Below, piece after piece: positions 34,468 to 43,937 of a stretch of 64,000 nt of DNA. Under the pieces are notes generated by a model that ran no database searches, was not told the DNA's origin, and was given only the letters and a program-made list of their open reading frames with translations. Source of the DNA: an uncultured Acetatifactor sp. Its GTDB lineage: Bacteria; Bacillota; Clostridia; Lachnospirales; Lachnospiraceae. The first letter of the stretch is position 1. Every line of letters starts with the position of its first letter. The translations under genes and the position numbers were made by a program. The stretch is taken from NCBI GenBank assembly GCA_934436435.1, contig CAKSAN010000014.1:62001-126000 (forward strand), written 5' to 3'.

Positions 34468-36166
34468 ATTCTCTGCCGGTAGGCAGTATCGTCGTCAGGT
34501 CGTGTGCATACCCCGTCTGCGTATATTCCGTGATTCTTTCTTCCTGTCCCATGGAATCCACTAAGAATCTGCGTTCTCTGGTATCTCCTTCCTTCCAGTC
34601 AAATACCTCTGCGCTTTCTGCCCCATCCAGCAGTCTGACATAGGCCTGCTGTAGATCCACATAGCTGATGGGGGCCTGAGAGGTTTCCATAGTGTCATGG
34701 TGTTCGCCTCTTCCTTTGATCAGAAGCATTGGTGCCTGCCGTAGCATCCATTCCTCTCCTCCGGGGCCGTTGTACCCGTGATCCGCCATGACGATCAATG
34801 CCGTATTGTCATAAACATCACTTTCTTTCAATTTTTCCAGATATTCCGCCGTAATGGCGATAGATGCCTCCACGCTCTGTCGGTAGCTTCCCTGACTTTC
34901 GTCGATCACATTACCGTCTTTATCATACACATAAGGGCTGTGCGCTCCGTCCAGATGGATAAATTTGAACTGGCTGTCCGATTCCGTCGACAATTCTACC
35001 CTCTCCACATTTTCTTTAAACACGCTATTGTCAGCGGTATATCCCCTGTATTCGCATTCTACCTGAATCTCTTCGTCAAATCCAGCCTTTCTTGTCATGC
35101 AGAACCGTTTCAGATCAAAAGGCGCATAACGGTACCCTACCAGTTTCAATTCCTGAATGGCAAGTCTCTTATAAGACTTTACTTTATATTCTCCCGGTAC
35201 CACATTCTCAAATCTCGAAATAACGGATTCCTCCTGTGTATACAGCTGATCCTCATACAGTCCCAGCTGATAGCCCCTCTGCTCCAGTTCCCCGAACAAC
35301 GGTGACTGGCTGTACACTCTGTTCAAATGATCTATGAAAGGTTCCTCTTCCTCATACCACTCACCGGTCAAAATAAAAGGAATGGCATTCTTGGTGCATG
35401 CGTAGCCTCCCGTGGTATTTTCAAAATAGGTAAAATCCTGGAAGATCTCCCGGTACTCCGGATGTTCTTCCAAAAGAGAGGCAAAATCCCGGGAATCCAC
35501 GGTGTCCAGAACAAGAATCACAAAATTCTCGTTCTCAGACATGTTAAATTCATCTTTTTCCGTTATATAGAGCTCGCTCTGGGGATTGCCTGTTCCCTTA
35601 GTCATTATGGTGCTGATCATAGTCACCAGCAGCATGAGCGTCATGCATCCGCTGATAAACATCAACACGTTTTCAAACATCTGCTTTTTGTTCTTAAGCA
35701 CGATCAGCAGTACCACCGTAATGAGGATCACCACCGCCCACAGGATCAGGGATCCTCTTCTCAGTTCCGGATAGTCATTCCAGTCCAGCGCGGTTCCGTC
35801 CAACACCGGCAGCCCGGTGATCAGAAACTCTCCCTGCACATAAGAGCAGAGGAACAGAATCAGCCCCCCTGCCAGTCCGATCTTGTACAAAACAGGATGG
35901 ATCCGCAAAAGAATCGCATACACCGCTGTAAGAACCAGTGTCCCTACGGCAAACATTCCCAGGGCAAGTCTTATCAGCACTCCAAAATCAAACCAGAATT
36001 CATCCAGGTTACTGCAATACAATTCCACCGGCGCATATAAAAGCAACAGGAATCCAATAGCCACAGAGATCAATATTCCCGGAAGCAGCTGTTGCCTTGT
36101 TATTTTTCTGTCCTTCCTTATCTTCTGTTGTCTTTCTGTCTGTTTCTTTTCTCTGTTATCTGTCAT
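34454..36166 (-). CDS. EptA/sulfatase-fold membrane transferase, paralogue 3
   Basis: 570 aa. About five membrane helices (27-47, 62-85, 93-113, 139-157 and 165-187) precede an extracellular alkaline-phosphatase-fold domain. Metal and catalytic residues: Asp221 in VILVLDTVDS, the probable nucleophile Thr258 in CTKNAIPF, His404 and His409 in FIHLDGAHSPY, Asp462/His463 in ADHGYNG. The TxxxxPF spacing and HxxGAHxPY resemble EptA phosphoethanolamine transferases; LtaS is the other relative. Last of three tandem homologues; starts inside the end of paralogue 2 (11-nt overlap). Acceptor unknown; a surface phospho-headgroup transferase is inferred. Confidence 0.8.
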   Translation of the reverse strand: MTDNREKKQTERQQKIRKDRKITRQQLLPGILISVAIGFLLLLYAPVELYCSNLDEFWFDFGVLIRLALGMFAVGTLVLTAVYAILLRIHPVLYKIGLAGGLILFLCSYVQGEFLITGLPVLDGTALDWNDYPELRRGSLILWAVVILITVVLLIVLKNKKQMFENVLMFISGCMTLMLLVTMISTIMTKGTGNPQSELYITEKDEFNMSENENFVILVLDTVDSRDFASLLEEHPEYREIFQDFTYFENTTGGYACTKNAIPFILTGEWYEEEEPFIDHLNRVYSQSPLFGELEQRGYQLGLYEDQLYTQEESVISRFENVVPGEYKVKSYKRLAIQELKLVGYRYAPFDLKRFCMTRKAGFDEEIQVECEYRGYTADNSVFKENVERVELSTESDSQFKFIHLDGAHSPYVYDKDGNVIDESQGSYRQSVEASIAITAEYLEKLKESDVYDNTALIVMADHGYNGPGGEEWMLRQAPMLLIKGRGEHHDTMETSQAPISYVDLQQAYVRLLDGAESAEVFDWKEGDTRERRFLVDSMGQEERITEYTQTGYAHDLTTILPTGREFIGK

Positions 36167-37838
36167 ATTCCCTTCCTGTCGGTACCATAGTCGTCATATC
36201 CTGTGCGTGTCCTGTCTGAAGGTACTCCACCATATGTTCCTCGTTGTCGGGAGCATATTCCAAAAATCTCCGTTCCCTCACATCTCCTTCTTTCCAGTCA
36301 AACACGCCTGCGCTCTGTGTACCGTCCAACAATCTGACATAGGCTGTCTGCAGATCTTCATAACTAATCGGTGCCTGCGAAATCTGCATGGTATCGTGAT
36401 GCTCGCCCCTTCCCTTGATCAGGAGCAGGGCTGCCTGTCGTAAGAAATCCTCTTCTTTTTCTCCTATTCCGTTATATCCGTGATCCGCCATGACGATCAG
36501 TGCGGTATTATCGTAGGCACCGCTGTCTTTCAATGCCTGAATGTAATTCGATGCCAGTGTGATGGAGGCTTCCATGCTCTGACGGTAAGATCCCTGTTCC
36601 ACACCGATGACATTGACATCTTTATCGTAGACAAAAGGGGCATGGGCACCGTTCAGATGAATGAACTTAAAATGGTTCCCCGTCTCGTCCATCACCACAC
36701 CCTGTGCTGCCAGATCCTCCTTAAAGGCCGTATTATCCGAGGTAAATGCCCGGGAATCCGAACCTTCCGGATAAGATACGCGCAATTTGTTAAAATATAC
36801 CTCTTTGATTACACAATAACGTTTCAGATCATAGGGTGCATACCGGAAGCCTACCAGCTTCAATTCCTGCTTTGCCAGTTCCAGATAAGAACTGGGACGG
36901 ACTTTGGTAAAATAGACATTGTCAAAATTGTCCACAATGGAACCGTCCTGCGCACGGATATCATCCTCATAGAGATCGATCTGATACCCCCTGCTCTTCA
37001 ACTCACTCCAAAGCGGAGCTTCTCTGTAGACTCTGTCCAGATATTCCTGAAAAGAGCCTTCGTTCTCATACCATTCTCCGGATAAAATAAAGGGAATGGC
37101 ATTCAGCGTGCTGGTATAAGTTCCCGTGGTATTTTCAAAATAAGTAAAATCTCCGAAAATGTCACGGTATTCCGGATGTTCCTCCAAAAGGGATGTAAAC
37201 TCTCTGGAATCTGCGGTATCCAACACCAGGATCACAAAATTCTGATCCTTTGACATCTCAAATTCCTCTTCCACGCTGACATGCAGGTGCAGCTTGGAAT
37301 GCAGCGCACCACTGGTAACCACGGTACTGCATGCAGTGACCAGAAGCATCAGAGTCATGCATCCGCTGATAAACATTACGGCATTGATAAATTTCTGTTT
37401 TTTTAACACGATCATTGCCGCAATTACAACAATCGCCACCACCGCCCAGAGAATCAGGGTATCCTTCCGGAGAATATCGTATTTTTCCCACCAGATCGAG
37501 GTTCCGTCCAAGGGCGGCAGTCTGTCGATCATAAAATTTCCCTGAATATAGGTGCAGATAAAAAGTGTCAGCCCACCGGCCAGTGCGATCCGGTAAACAT
37601 ACGGATGAATCAGCGCAGCTATCAGATACCCCACCGCCAGTACTACAAAGCAGGCCGCAAACATCCCTGACGCCGTAAGGAACAATGTGGAAAAATCAAA
37701 CCAGAATTCCGCAGTATTCGCGCAGTACAGATCGATCGGCGCATATAAAAACAACAAAAAGCTGATAGCCAGGGATACTAAAATCCCCGGCACCAGCTGT
37801 CTGCCCGTTATCTTTCTTTTCGTAACACTTTTACTCAC
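36156..37838 (-). CDS. EptA/sulfatase-fold membrane transferase, paralogue 2
   Basis: 560 aa, homologous to its two neighbours along the full length. It has the same five-helix N-terminal part and the same active-site set: VILVLDTADS, STLNAIPF with the probable nucleophile Thr, FIHLNGAHAPF, ADHGYNG, and the shared tail GDVRERRFLEY. Differences concentrate in the middle of the soluble domain (about residues 280-400), where acceptor specificity would lie. A 31-nt gap follows paralogue 1. All visible catalytic residues are kept, so it is probably active. Confidence 0.8.
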   Translation of the reverse strand: MSKSVTKRKITGRQLVPGILVSLAISFLLFLYAPIDLYCANTAEFWFDFSTLFLTASGMFAACFVVLAVGYLIAALIHPYVYRIALAGGLTLFICTYIQGNFMIDRLPPLDGTSIWWEKYDILRKDTLILWAVVAIVVIAAMIVLKKQKFINAVMFISGCMTLMLLVTACSTVVTSGALHSKLHLHVSVEEEFEMSKDQNFVILVLDTADSREFTSLLEEHPEYRDIFGDFTYFENTTGTYTSTLNAIPFILSGEWYENEGSFQEYLDRVYREAPLWSELKSRGYQIDLYEDDIRAQDGSIVDNFDNVYFTKVRPSSYLELAKQELKLVGFRYAPYDLKRYCVIKEVYFNKLRVSYPEGSDSRAFTSDNTAFKEDLAAQGVVMDETGNHFKFIHLNGAHAPFVYDKDVNVIGVEQGSYRQSMEASITLASNYIQALKDSGAYDNTALIVMADHGYNGIGEKEEDFLRQAALLLIKGRGEHHDTMQISQAPISYEDLQTAYVRLLDGTQSAGVFDWKEGDVRERRFLEYAPDNEEHMVEYLQTGHAQDMTTMVPTGREYDR

Positions 37839-37869
37839 AAGTTTTCTCCCTGTCCTGCTGCGTCTTTCA

Positions 37870-39537
37870 TCAGTTACGGTTATACTCTTTTCCGGTAAGA
37901 ATCATGGTGTCTCTGTCAAACGCATATCCCGTCTGCATATACTCCTGCATATGATCTTCATCCAGAAAAGAATATTTTAAGAAACGGCGTTCTCTCACGT
38001 CGCCTTCCTTCCAGTCAAAGACAACATCACTCTGTTTTCCGTCCAGCAGACGCACATATGCTTCCTGCAGATCTTCAAAACTGATGGGGGCCTGTGATAT
38101 CTGCATGGTCTCATGCGTTTCGTCAAAACCCTTCACCATCAGCAGCGGGCACTGGCGCATCCACGCCTCATCTCCGCTTTCTCCCAGGCTTCCGTTAAAT
38201 CCATGGTCTGCCATAATGATGAGTGCCGTATTATTGTAGGCACCGCTTTCGCGCAGTTTTTCAACATAGTTCGCAGCTCCCAGAATTACCGCCTGTACGC
38301 TCTGCTCATAGGTTCCGTTCTCTTCATCGATAATGTTCATATTCTCATCATAGATAAAAGGAACATGCGCTCCATTCAGATGGATAAACTGGAATTTGGC
38401 TCCGGAGTCCTGTACGCTGATACCGCTTTGATCCAACAGACTCTTAAATACGTGATCCAGCTGACTGAAGCTGACCGTTTCCGATGCATCGTCCACCTTG
38501 ATCAATTCACTGAACGCAGCATTTTTGAAAATACATTTCTTTTTCAATTCAAACGGCGCATATCGAAATCCAACCAGTTTTAACAAAGGTTTGGCAAATT
38601 TGGTATACGAACTCAATTCAAAATTTACTCTGTATACATTGCTGAACATCTGGGATATCTCATCATCCATGTAAAGTTCCTCATCATAGAACTCCATCTG
38701 ATACCCACGTTCCTGTAACGTCCGGAACAAAGGGGACTCCCGATACATCTGACGCATATAATCCTCAAACGGTTCATCATTCTCGTACCACTCCCCCGAC
38801 AGAATATAAGGGACGGCTCTTTCGGTACAGGAATAAGCCCCTACCGTATTTTCAAAATAAGTAAAATCCTTAAATTCCTCTGCATATTCCGGATGTGTCT
38901 CCAAAAGCTTTGCAAAGGTTCTGGAATCTACGGTATCCAATACCAGAATGATAAAGTTCTGATCATCGGACATTACAAATTCATTATCTCCGCCGATCTG
39001 ATAATGTGCTCTCTCCTGCAGTGCCCCGCTGGTGAACACAACGCTGACTGCTGTAATCAACAGCATCAACGTCAGACCACCGCTTAAATACATCACTGTT
39101 TTGGAAAGCAGATCTTTTTTCAGGAAAATAAACATAAGAACAACGATCAAAAGACCGATGCCCCAGAGGACAAGATCTTCTGTTCTGAGCACCGTATAGG
39201 ATTCCCAGTCAATCGTTGTCCCATCCAGGGGTGGCAGATTTTTTACCAGAAAATTACCCTGAATATAGGTGCAGAGCAGTCCCAGAAAACCTCCTGCCAG
39301 TCCGATGCGGTACAATACCGGATGAATCAGCCACAAAATAATGTAGATCAGGCTTAACACCACGGCGCTGATCACAAACAGTCCCAAAGATGCCCTGATC
39401 AGTATCCCGAAATCAAACCAGAATTCAGAAATATTACTGCAATATAAATCTACCGGCGCATACAGAAACACCAGGAAGCTGATGGCAACTGCCACCACGA
39501 TTCCCGGCAGCAGCTGCTTCTTATCCCTTTTCTTCAT
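37870..39537 (-). CDS. EptA/sulfatase-fold membrane transferase, paralogue 1
   Basis: 555 aa, first of the three homologues. Five N-terminal helices, then VILVLDTVDSR, CTERAVPY (probable nucleophile Thr), FIHLNGAHVPF, and ADHGFNG. The tail ends in DVRERRFLKY. It follows the 93-aa membrane protein by 6 nt, so it belongs to the operon driven from 42004-42031. Family members move phosphoethanolamine or glycerol-phosphate groups outside the membrane, or hydrolyse sulfate or phosphate esters; the membrane helices favour a transferase. Confidence 0.8.
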   Translation of the reverse strand: MKKRDKKQLLPGIVVAVAISFLVFLYAPVDLYCSNISEFWFDFGILIRASLGLFVISAVVLSLIYIILWLIHPVLYRIGLAGGFLGLLCTYIQGNFLVKNLPPLDGTTIDWESYTVLRTEDLVLWGIGLLIVVLMFIFLKKDLLSKTVMYLSGGLTLMLLITAVSVVFTSGALQERAHYQIGGDNEFVMSDDQNFIILVLDTVDSRTFAKLLETHPEYAEEFKDFTYFENTVGAYSCTERAVPYILSGEWYENDEPFEDYMRQMYRESPLFRTLQERGYQMEFYDEELYMDDEISQMFSNVYRVNFELSSYTKFAKPLLKLVGFRYAPFELKKKCIFKNAAFSELIKVDDASETVSFSQLDHVFKSLLDQSGISVQDSGAKFQFIHLNGAHVPFIYDENMNIIDEENGTYEQSVQAVILGAANYVEKLRESGAYNNTALIIMADHGFNGSLGESGDEAWMRQCPLLMVKGFDETHETMQISQAPISFEDLQEAYVRLLDGKQSDVVFDWKEGDVRERRFLKYSFLDEDHMQEYMQTGYAFDRDTMILTGKEYNRN

Positions 39538-39543
39538 GTCTGA

Positions 39544-39825
39544 TTACTTCTCCTGCTTGTCTTCTGCCTGATCCAGCATAATATCATCGGACTCTACTTC
39601 TTTATTTCTGTTCTCGTCAATGCCCAGGCTCTTGTCGATCTTCTTCTTAGCCTTTCTCCAGTAGATTCCGGCTGCGGCACCTACTGCGATCACGATACCG
39701 GCTACTGCCTGAATGGCATAGTTCATAACCGAAGGATCAATATATGCATCTGCGGTTCCGGAGAACAGTACGGCAAATGCTGCTGCAAAAAATGTTACCT
39801 GTGCGATCTTGCTTAATTTTTTCAT
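39544..39825 (-). CDS. Small membrane protein of the EptA-like operon
   Basis: 93 aa. A cleavable-looking N-terminal segment (about 8-27, ending ADA-YID) is followed by a second hydrophobic stretch (about 35-55, AIQAVAGIVIAVGAAAGIYW), a basic stop-transfer WRKAKKK and an acidic cytoplasmic tail. I do not recognise a named family. Its fixed place between the YidC-TagF fusion and the transferases suggests an accessory or scaffold role. Confidence 0.75.
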   Translation of the reverse strand: MKKLSKIAQVTFFAAAFAVLFSGTADAYIDPSVMNYAIQAVAGIVIAVGAAAGIYWRKAKKKIDKSLGIDENRNKEVESDDIMLDQAEDKQEK

Positions 39826-39865
39826 GTTTTCTACCTCTTTCTTTTGCTTTTTGTATTACAAATTT

Positions 39866-41962
39866 TTATTGTTCTTTTGCTTTTTTGATCTGTTCCTGTA
39901 CTGCCTGTACAATGTATTTTGCACCTACCTCAGCACTGTTGCCCAGATTATATACATATTCTTCCACGAATTTCTCAATTCTGTCATGGTAGGCATCCTT
40001 CTGCTCCAGCAGATTTCTGACCTTCTTTTCCGTCTCCTCTGTCTTCTCGGGATCCAGACGGTCACCGATGACATCACGCATCCAGATATTGATAGGCACG
40101 GTGTCAATCTTCTGGTACTCAGGGTTCATGACTTTCATGGGCGTATCCACGAACAGAACCGGTTTATTCGTCGTAAAGGCATATTCATAAGCAATACCGG
40201 ACCAGTCGGTCACCAGCAGATCCGCTTCGAATACGGTACTGTTGGAGGAAAAGTCTGTCTGGATCTCGATATCCGGATTGTTTGCATAACGCTCTTTCAG
40301 ACGATCCATCTTATCCTGCTGTAAACGTACCTGTTGGGGATGAGGACGTACTACCACTTCATAGCCCTTTCCTGCCAGATCATCCAGCATGCCTTCCAGA
40401 CAGCTGTCCACAATGTTGTCCTTCTGCCAGGAGGGTGCGATCAGGATATGCTTTTTCTCATGAGGTGTCTTATCTGCCTTCTTATAATCTTCGATCATGC
40501 GGTCCAGCAGACAGTATCCCCAGTCGATCAGCTTCTTGGGAGGCAGGCCGTAGGCTTCCTCTGTCTTGCGGATTTCCTCGGTATGGTGCTTGCCGACACA
40601 GTATACGGTATCATAGTGATCCATGGAACCGGTACGCATGGTCATATTCAGACTGTCCATGCAGTGAGGGATATAGATATACTCAATATCTTTTCTCACA
40701 TAGCTGCGCTTGATATGGAAATTCTCGATATCCGGCATGGTCATGACCACCACATCCGCATCCATTTTCATCATCAATGTGATCAGACGCTTTTCTCCGA
40801 TATAATATGCCCGAATCTTGTCCTCTTTTTCTGCCAGTGCGAAGATCTGATCCTCCGGATCACTGGTAATATAATGAATCGTCAGTTTCGTATGTGCCAG
40901 AAGCCACTCGATGATTCCCTGATAATATTTGTAGAAACCGCTGCTCTCGGAATAAAATACCAGATGCTTGTTCACTACCGAGAAGAAACGTTTGAAATCC
41001 TTCTTCTCTCTCTTGGCATAGGGATTTTTCTCAAAGAGTTTCTTCTTGCCGCCGATGGACTGTAACTCTGCCAGATCCTGTTTACTGGCTTCCAGTGCTT
41101 CGTAATCCACATAGTCCTTCGGGTTGATAGCCCAGTTCAGCAGATACTGCTGCAAAATAGCAAACAGGTTGCTGGCGATCCAGTACAGAGCCACACCTGC
41201 CGGAACGAACCAGCCCAGATACAGGGACAGACCTACCGAAAATGCCATCATACCGTATTTGTTCAGCTTGGACTGTTCTGCCTGAATAACGTTGGCAGCA
41301 TTCTGCGCCACACACAGCAGCCATGCGGAAATACCGGCTGCGATGGGCACGATAATATCAATGCCTCCCACTTCGGAAGGTACCCAGCTTAAATTGATGC
41401 CGCAAAAATCCAGAGAGATTCCCTGCACCTGCTGCAATACGGAAGCAATATCCACTCCTGCCAGTCCGGACTGCAATGCCGCGAACTGTTCCACATAATT
41501 GCCGCTCTTGATCATTTCCACCACAGCCAGCTGAATGGAGGAACTTTCCGGATTCGCACCAGCCAGACTGACAGCCAGTCCGTTGAATGCCGTGATCACA
41601 TCCTGAGACAGATGAAGCAGATGATCCAGCGGATGGTAGATAACCTCTACCAGTCCCATCAGCAGGATCAGCTGTACTGCCAGAGGTATCAGGGACGCCA
41701 GAGGATTGTACTTCTCCCTCTTGAAGATCTTGGACTGCTCGTCCGCGATCCGGTCCGCATCTCCGAAATGCTTTGCCTTGATCCGGTTGATCTCCGGCTG
41801 CATCTTTACCATTTTAATGGAGTTCTTCTGTACCCAGACAGATACCGGCAGAAGTACGATCTTGCTGATCAGCGTAAACAAAATAATGGCCAATCCGTAA
41901 TTATGCGCCAGATAATAGCAAAAATACATCACATATCCTAACGCTTCTGATAGTATTCGCAT
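39866..41962 (-). CDS. YidC-like insertase fused to CDP-glycerol glycerophosphotransferase-like domain
   Basis: 698 aa from ATG; a TTG 33 nt upstream gives a longer frame but overlaps the promoter region. Residues 1-285 form a YidC/Oxa1 domain: GLAIILFTLISKIVLLPV (TM1, with Lys34 where family members have Arg), QPEINRIKAKH, PLAVQLILLMG and LYWIASNLFAILQQYLLN. Residues about 310-690 read as a TagB/TagF glycerophosphotransferase: IYIPHCMDSL, VRPHPQQV and the sugar-phosphate motif VTDWSGIAYEYAF. TagF-type enzymes polymerise teichoic acid from CDP-glycerol. The fusion would tether such an enzyme to a membrane insertase fold. First gene of the operon with the EptA-like proteins. Confidence 0.85.
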   Translation of the reverse strand: MRILSEALGYVMYFCYYLAHNYGLAIILFTLISKIVLLPVSVWVQKNSIKMVKMQPEINRIKAKHFGDADRIADEQSKIFKREKYNPLASLIPLAVQLILLMGLVEVIYHPLDHLLHLSQDVITAFNGLAVSLAGANPESSSIQLAVVEMIKSGNYVEQFAALQSGLAGVDIASVLQQVQGISLDFCGINLSWVPSEVGGIDIIVPIAAGISAWLLCVAQNAANVIQAEQSKLNKYGMMAFSVGLSLYLGWFVPAGVALYWIASNLFAILQQYLLNWAINPKDYVDYEALEASKQDLAELQSIGGKKKLFEKNPYAKREKKDFKRFFSVVNKHLVFYSESSGFYKYYQGIIEWLLAHTKLTIHYITSDPEDQIFALAEKEDKIRAYYIGEKRLITLMMKMDADVVVMTMPDIENFHIKRSYVRKDIEYIYIPHCMDSLNMTMRTGSMDHYDTVYCVGKHHTEEIRKTEEAYGLPPKKLIDWGYCLLDRMIEDYKKADKTPHEKKHILIAPSWQKDNIVDSCLEGMLDDLAGKGYEVVVRPHPQQVRLQQDKMDRLKERYANNPDIEIQTDFSSNSTVFEADLLVTDWSGIAYEYAFTTNKPVLFVDTPMKVMNPEYQKIDTVPINIWMRDVIGDRLDPEKTEETEKKVRNLLEQKDAYHDRIEKFVEEYVYNLGNSAEVGAKYIVQAVQEQIKKAKEQ

Positions 41963-42003
41963 TTTAATTAACCATGCCTTTCTCCTTTTAGTCAATAGTA
42001 TTA

Positions 42004-42031
42004 ATTATAACATACTCATACGGTTTTTCAA
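42004..42031 (-). promoter_or_regulatory. Strong promoter of the YidC-TagF/EptA-like operon
   Basis: Minus-strand TTGAAA (42026-42031), 16 nt, TATAAT (42004-42009). Between it and the fusion ATG lies AAAGGAG followed by a three-codon frame (ATG GTT AAT TAA) whose stop is 1 nt from the fusion start, hinting at coupled reinitiation. Confidence 0.7.
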
Positions 42032-42057
42032 CATGGAAAGCAATTTTTCCGTTCAAA

Positions 42058-42105
42058 AAGCAGGCAGAAACTTCCGTTATTGTAACAGTAAATTTCTGCC
42101 TGCTT
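42058..42105 (-). terminator. Terminator after the diguanylate cyclase gene
   Basis: Perfect 13-bp arms AAGCAGGCAGAAA / TTTCTGCCTGCTT, followed by TTTTTG on the minus strand, 37 nt past the stop. Confidence 0.8.
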
Positions 42106-42141
42106 CCTTATTTTTCTGTATTCTTTGTTCTATTTCCGGTT

Positions 42142-43827
42142 TTACTGCTTATTGTCCGGTGATTCTTCCTCCGGCTTCTTATAGAAAGCGAAATCGTTCT
42201 TGCCGTTCTTCTTGACCTGATACATGGCATCGTCCGCACATACGATCAATTGTTCCAGGTTATCTGTGTCTTTCGGATAGCTGGCAATACCGATACTGCC
42301 GCCGATCTTCCGCTTCGTACCACAGAGTACCACATCCTTCGTGAATACCTGTCTGCACTGGTATGCCGTCTTCTCCACCAGCATATTCTGGCTGCTGCGC
42401 AGGATCAGAATAAATTCATCTCCGGCAAATCGATATGGCGTAAGTATCTGGGAATGCATCTCCTTCAGACGCCCCGCCACCTGCTGCAATGCCTCGTCTC
42501 CGGCGGTATGTCCGTAAGTATCATTGATCTTCTTGAAATTATCAATATCCAGCATCATGACGGTACAGGGAACCTTCGCTTCGATCAGGCTCTCCAGATC
42601 CTTCATAAACTTGCTCCGGTTCGGCAGTCCGGTCAGGAAATCATGCTGGGATGCCACCTCCATGATGGATCTGGCATTCTCCAGCTCCTCCAGAAGCTTT
42701 CTTCTGCGGAGATTGTCGAAACATACCCACAGGATGATGACCACCAGTGCTACGATCAGTACCAGTGACGGTACTAAAGCCTCCCGGTTTCTTACGAAAA
42801 AGTTCTCCTCATGATTTACAAATACCGTATCTTCCGGAAACTGTCGTGCCGCCAGTCCGAATTTCCGCATGACAGTTTCATCCACACAGTAGATATTCGG
42901 GCTGTCCTGTACCACATTGATCTCGCCGCTGTCCGTACCGTTCAGAATGTCCATGGCGATCTGTGCCGCGATCTCTCCCGATTTGTACATGGACACCACA
43001 TTACCGCCCAACAGTCCGTCGCCGATTCCGGCTTCCACCATACGGTAGACCGGTACTTTGGCATAATTCGTAACCATGCGTACTCCCTGCAGACTGGTAT
43101 ACTGTTTGCCGCTGGCATCCTCTGCCATGGAGATATAGATCAGGATCGTCTTATCATCCACCTTACTGATCGCCGACTGCAAACGGGCCGTTGACAGTTC
43201 GGAGGCATTGATCTCTTTGAATTCCAGATCCGGATAATTCTCCTCCACACTATAGAAGTTCTTCCGTTCCGCCTGCCCGGTGACCGTGTTATCCAATATG
43301 GCAACTACCTTCGTTGCACCGGGGTTCACATTTAATGCCATCTGGATATTTTTGTCCACGGACAGTTTTTCCAAAATTCCGGTGACCAGCGGATTCTCCG
43401 CTGCCTTCAGAGCGTATTCTTCATCATTGACTCCCTCGAAGACGATGGGAATATCCCGGAATAATTCTTCCCGAAACTCCATGGCAAACATTAGCGCCGC
43501 ATCATCTCCCACAATAACCACACCATAGGGATCCGTATTCTCCAGATGATATTTCAGCATATCATGGAACATATTCAAGGATTCCTCTGTGGCAAAACGC
43601 TTCGTGTCCATGAATTCGTAATCAATGGTGGTACCTTCGTCCACTCCGGCCTGAATACCTTCGATCTGCGTCTGCACCGTATCCCATCCGTAAGAATAGG
43701 AACTGATAAAAAGCACTCGTTTACTCTGATTGATTTCCTGCGCCTCTGCCTGTACGGAAGCCGTCCCCATGGTCCCCACGCCTATGAGTGCAGCCAGCGT
43801 CAGCAGCAAAACCTTCCACTTTCCCAT
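42142..43827 (-). CDS. Diguanylate cyclase with ABC-type substrate-binding sensor domain
   Basis: 561 aa from MGKWKVLLL; a GTG 36 nt upstream has no site. Signal segment (about 5-25), then a periplasmic-binding-like sensor (about 35-320; KRVLFISSYSYGWDT, GVVIVGDDAALMFA, of the ABC_sub_bind type), one membrane helix (about 367-388) and a GGDEF domain (about 405-555). The catalytic loop is RFAGDEF, an accepted variant, with HDFLTGLPNRSKF and DIDNFKKINDTYGH intact. No RxxD inhibitory site is seen upstream of the loop. It would make c-di-GMP in response to an external ligand; PilB in this window has an MshEN domain that could respond. Confidence 0.88.
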   Translation of the reverse strand: MGKWKVLLLTLAALIGVGTMGTASVQAEAQEINQSKRVLFISSYSYGWDTVQTQIEGIQAGVDEGTTIDYEFMDTKRFATEESLNMFHDMLKYHLENTDPYGVVIVGDDAALMFAMEFREELFRDIPIVFEGVNDEEYALKAAENPLVTGILEKLSVDKNIQMALNVNPGATKVVAILDNTVTGQAERKNFYSVEENYPDLEFKEINASELSTARLQSAISKVDDKTILIYISMAEDASGKQYTSLQGVRMVTNYAKVPVYRMVEAGIGDGLLGGNVVSMYKSGEIAAQIAMDILNGTDSGEINVVQDSPNIYCVDETVMRKFGLAARQFPEDTVFVNHEENFFVRNREALVPSLVLIVALVVIILWVCFDNLRRRKLLEELENARSIMEVASQHDFLTGLPNRSKFMKDLESLIEAKVPCTVMMLDIDNFKKINDTYGHTAGDEALQQVAGRLKEMHSQILTPYRFAGDEFILILRSSQNMLVEKTAYQCRQVFTKDVVLCGTKRKIGGSIGIASYPKDTDNLEQLIVCADDAMYQVKKNGKNDFAFYKKPEEESPDNKQ

Positions 43828-43937
43828 ATTCTGTTCGCCCCAATCCCAATACATTTCCGTCACTTGAGCTGTACAGTTGTCTGTACCTGTACCTCTCTAG
43901 TACTATTCTACCACACAACTTTCCGAAAACAAAGGGA

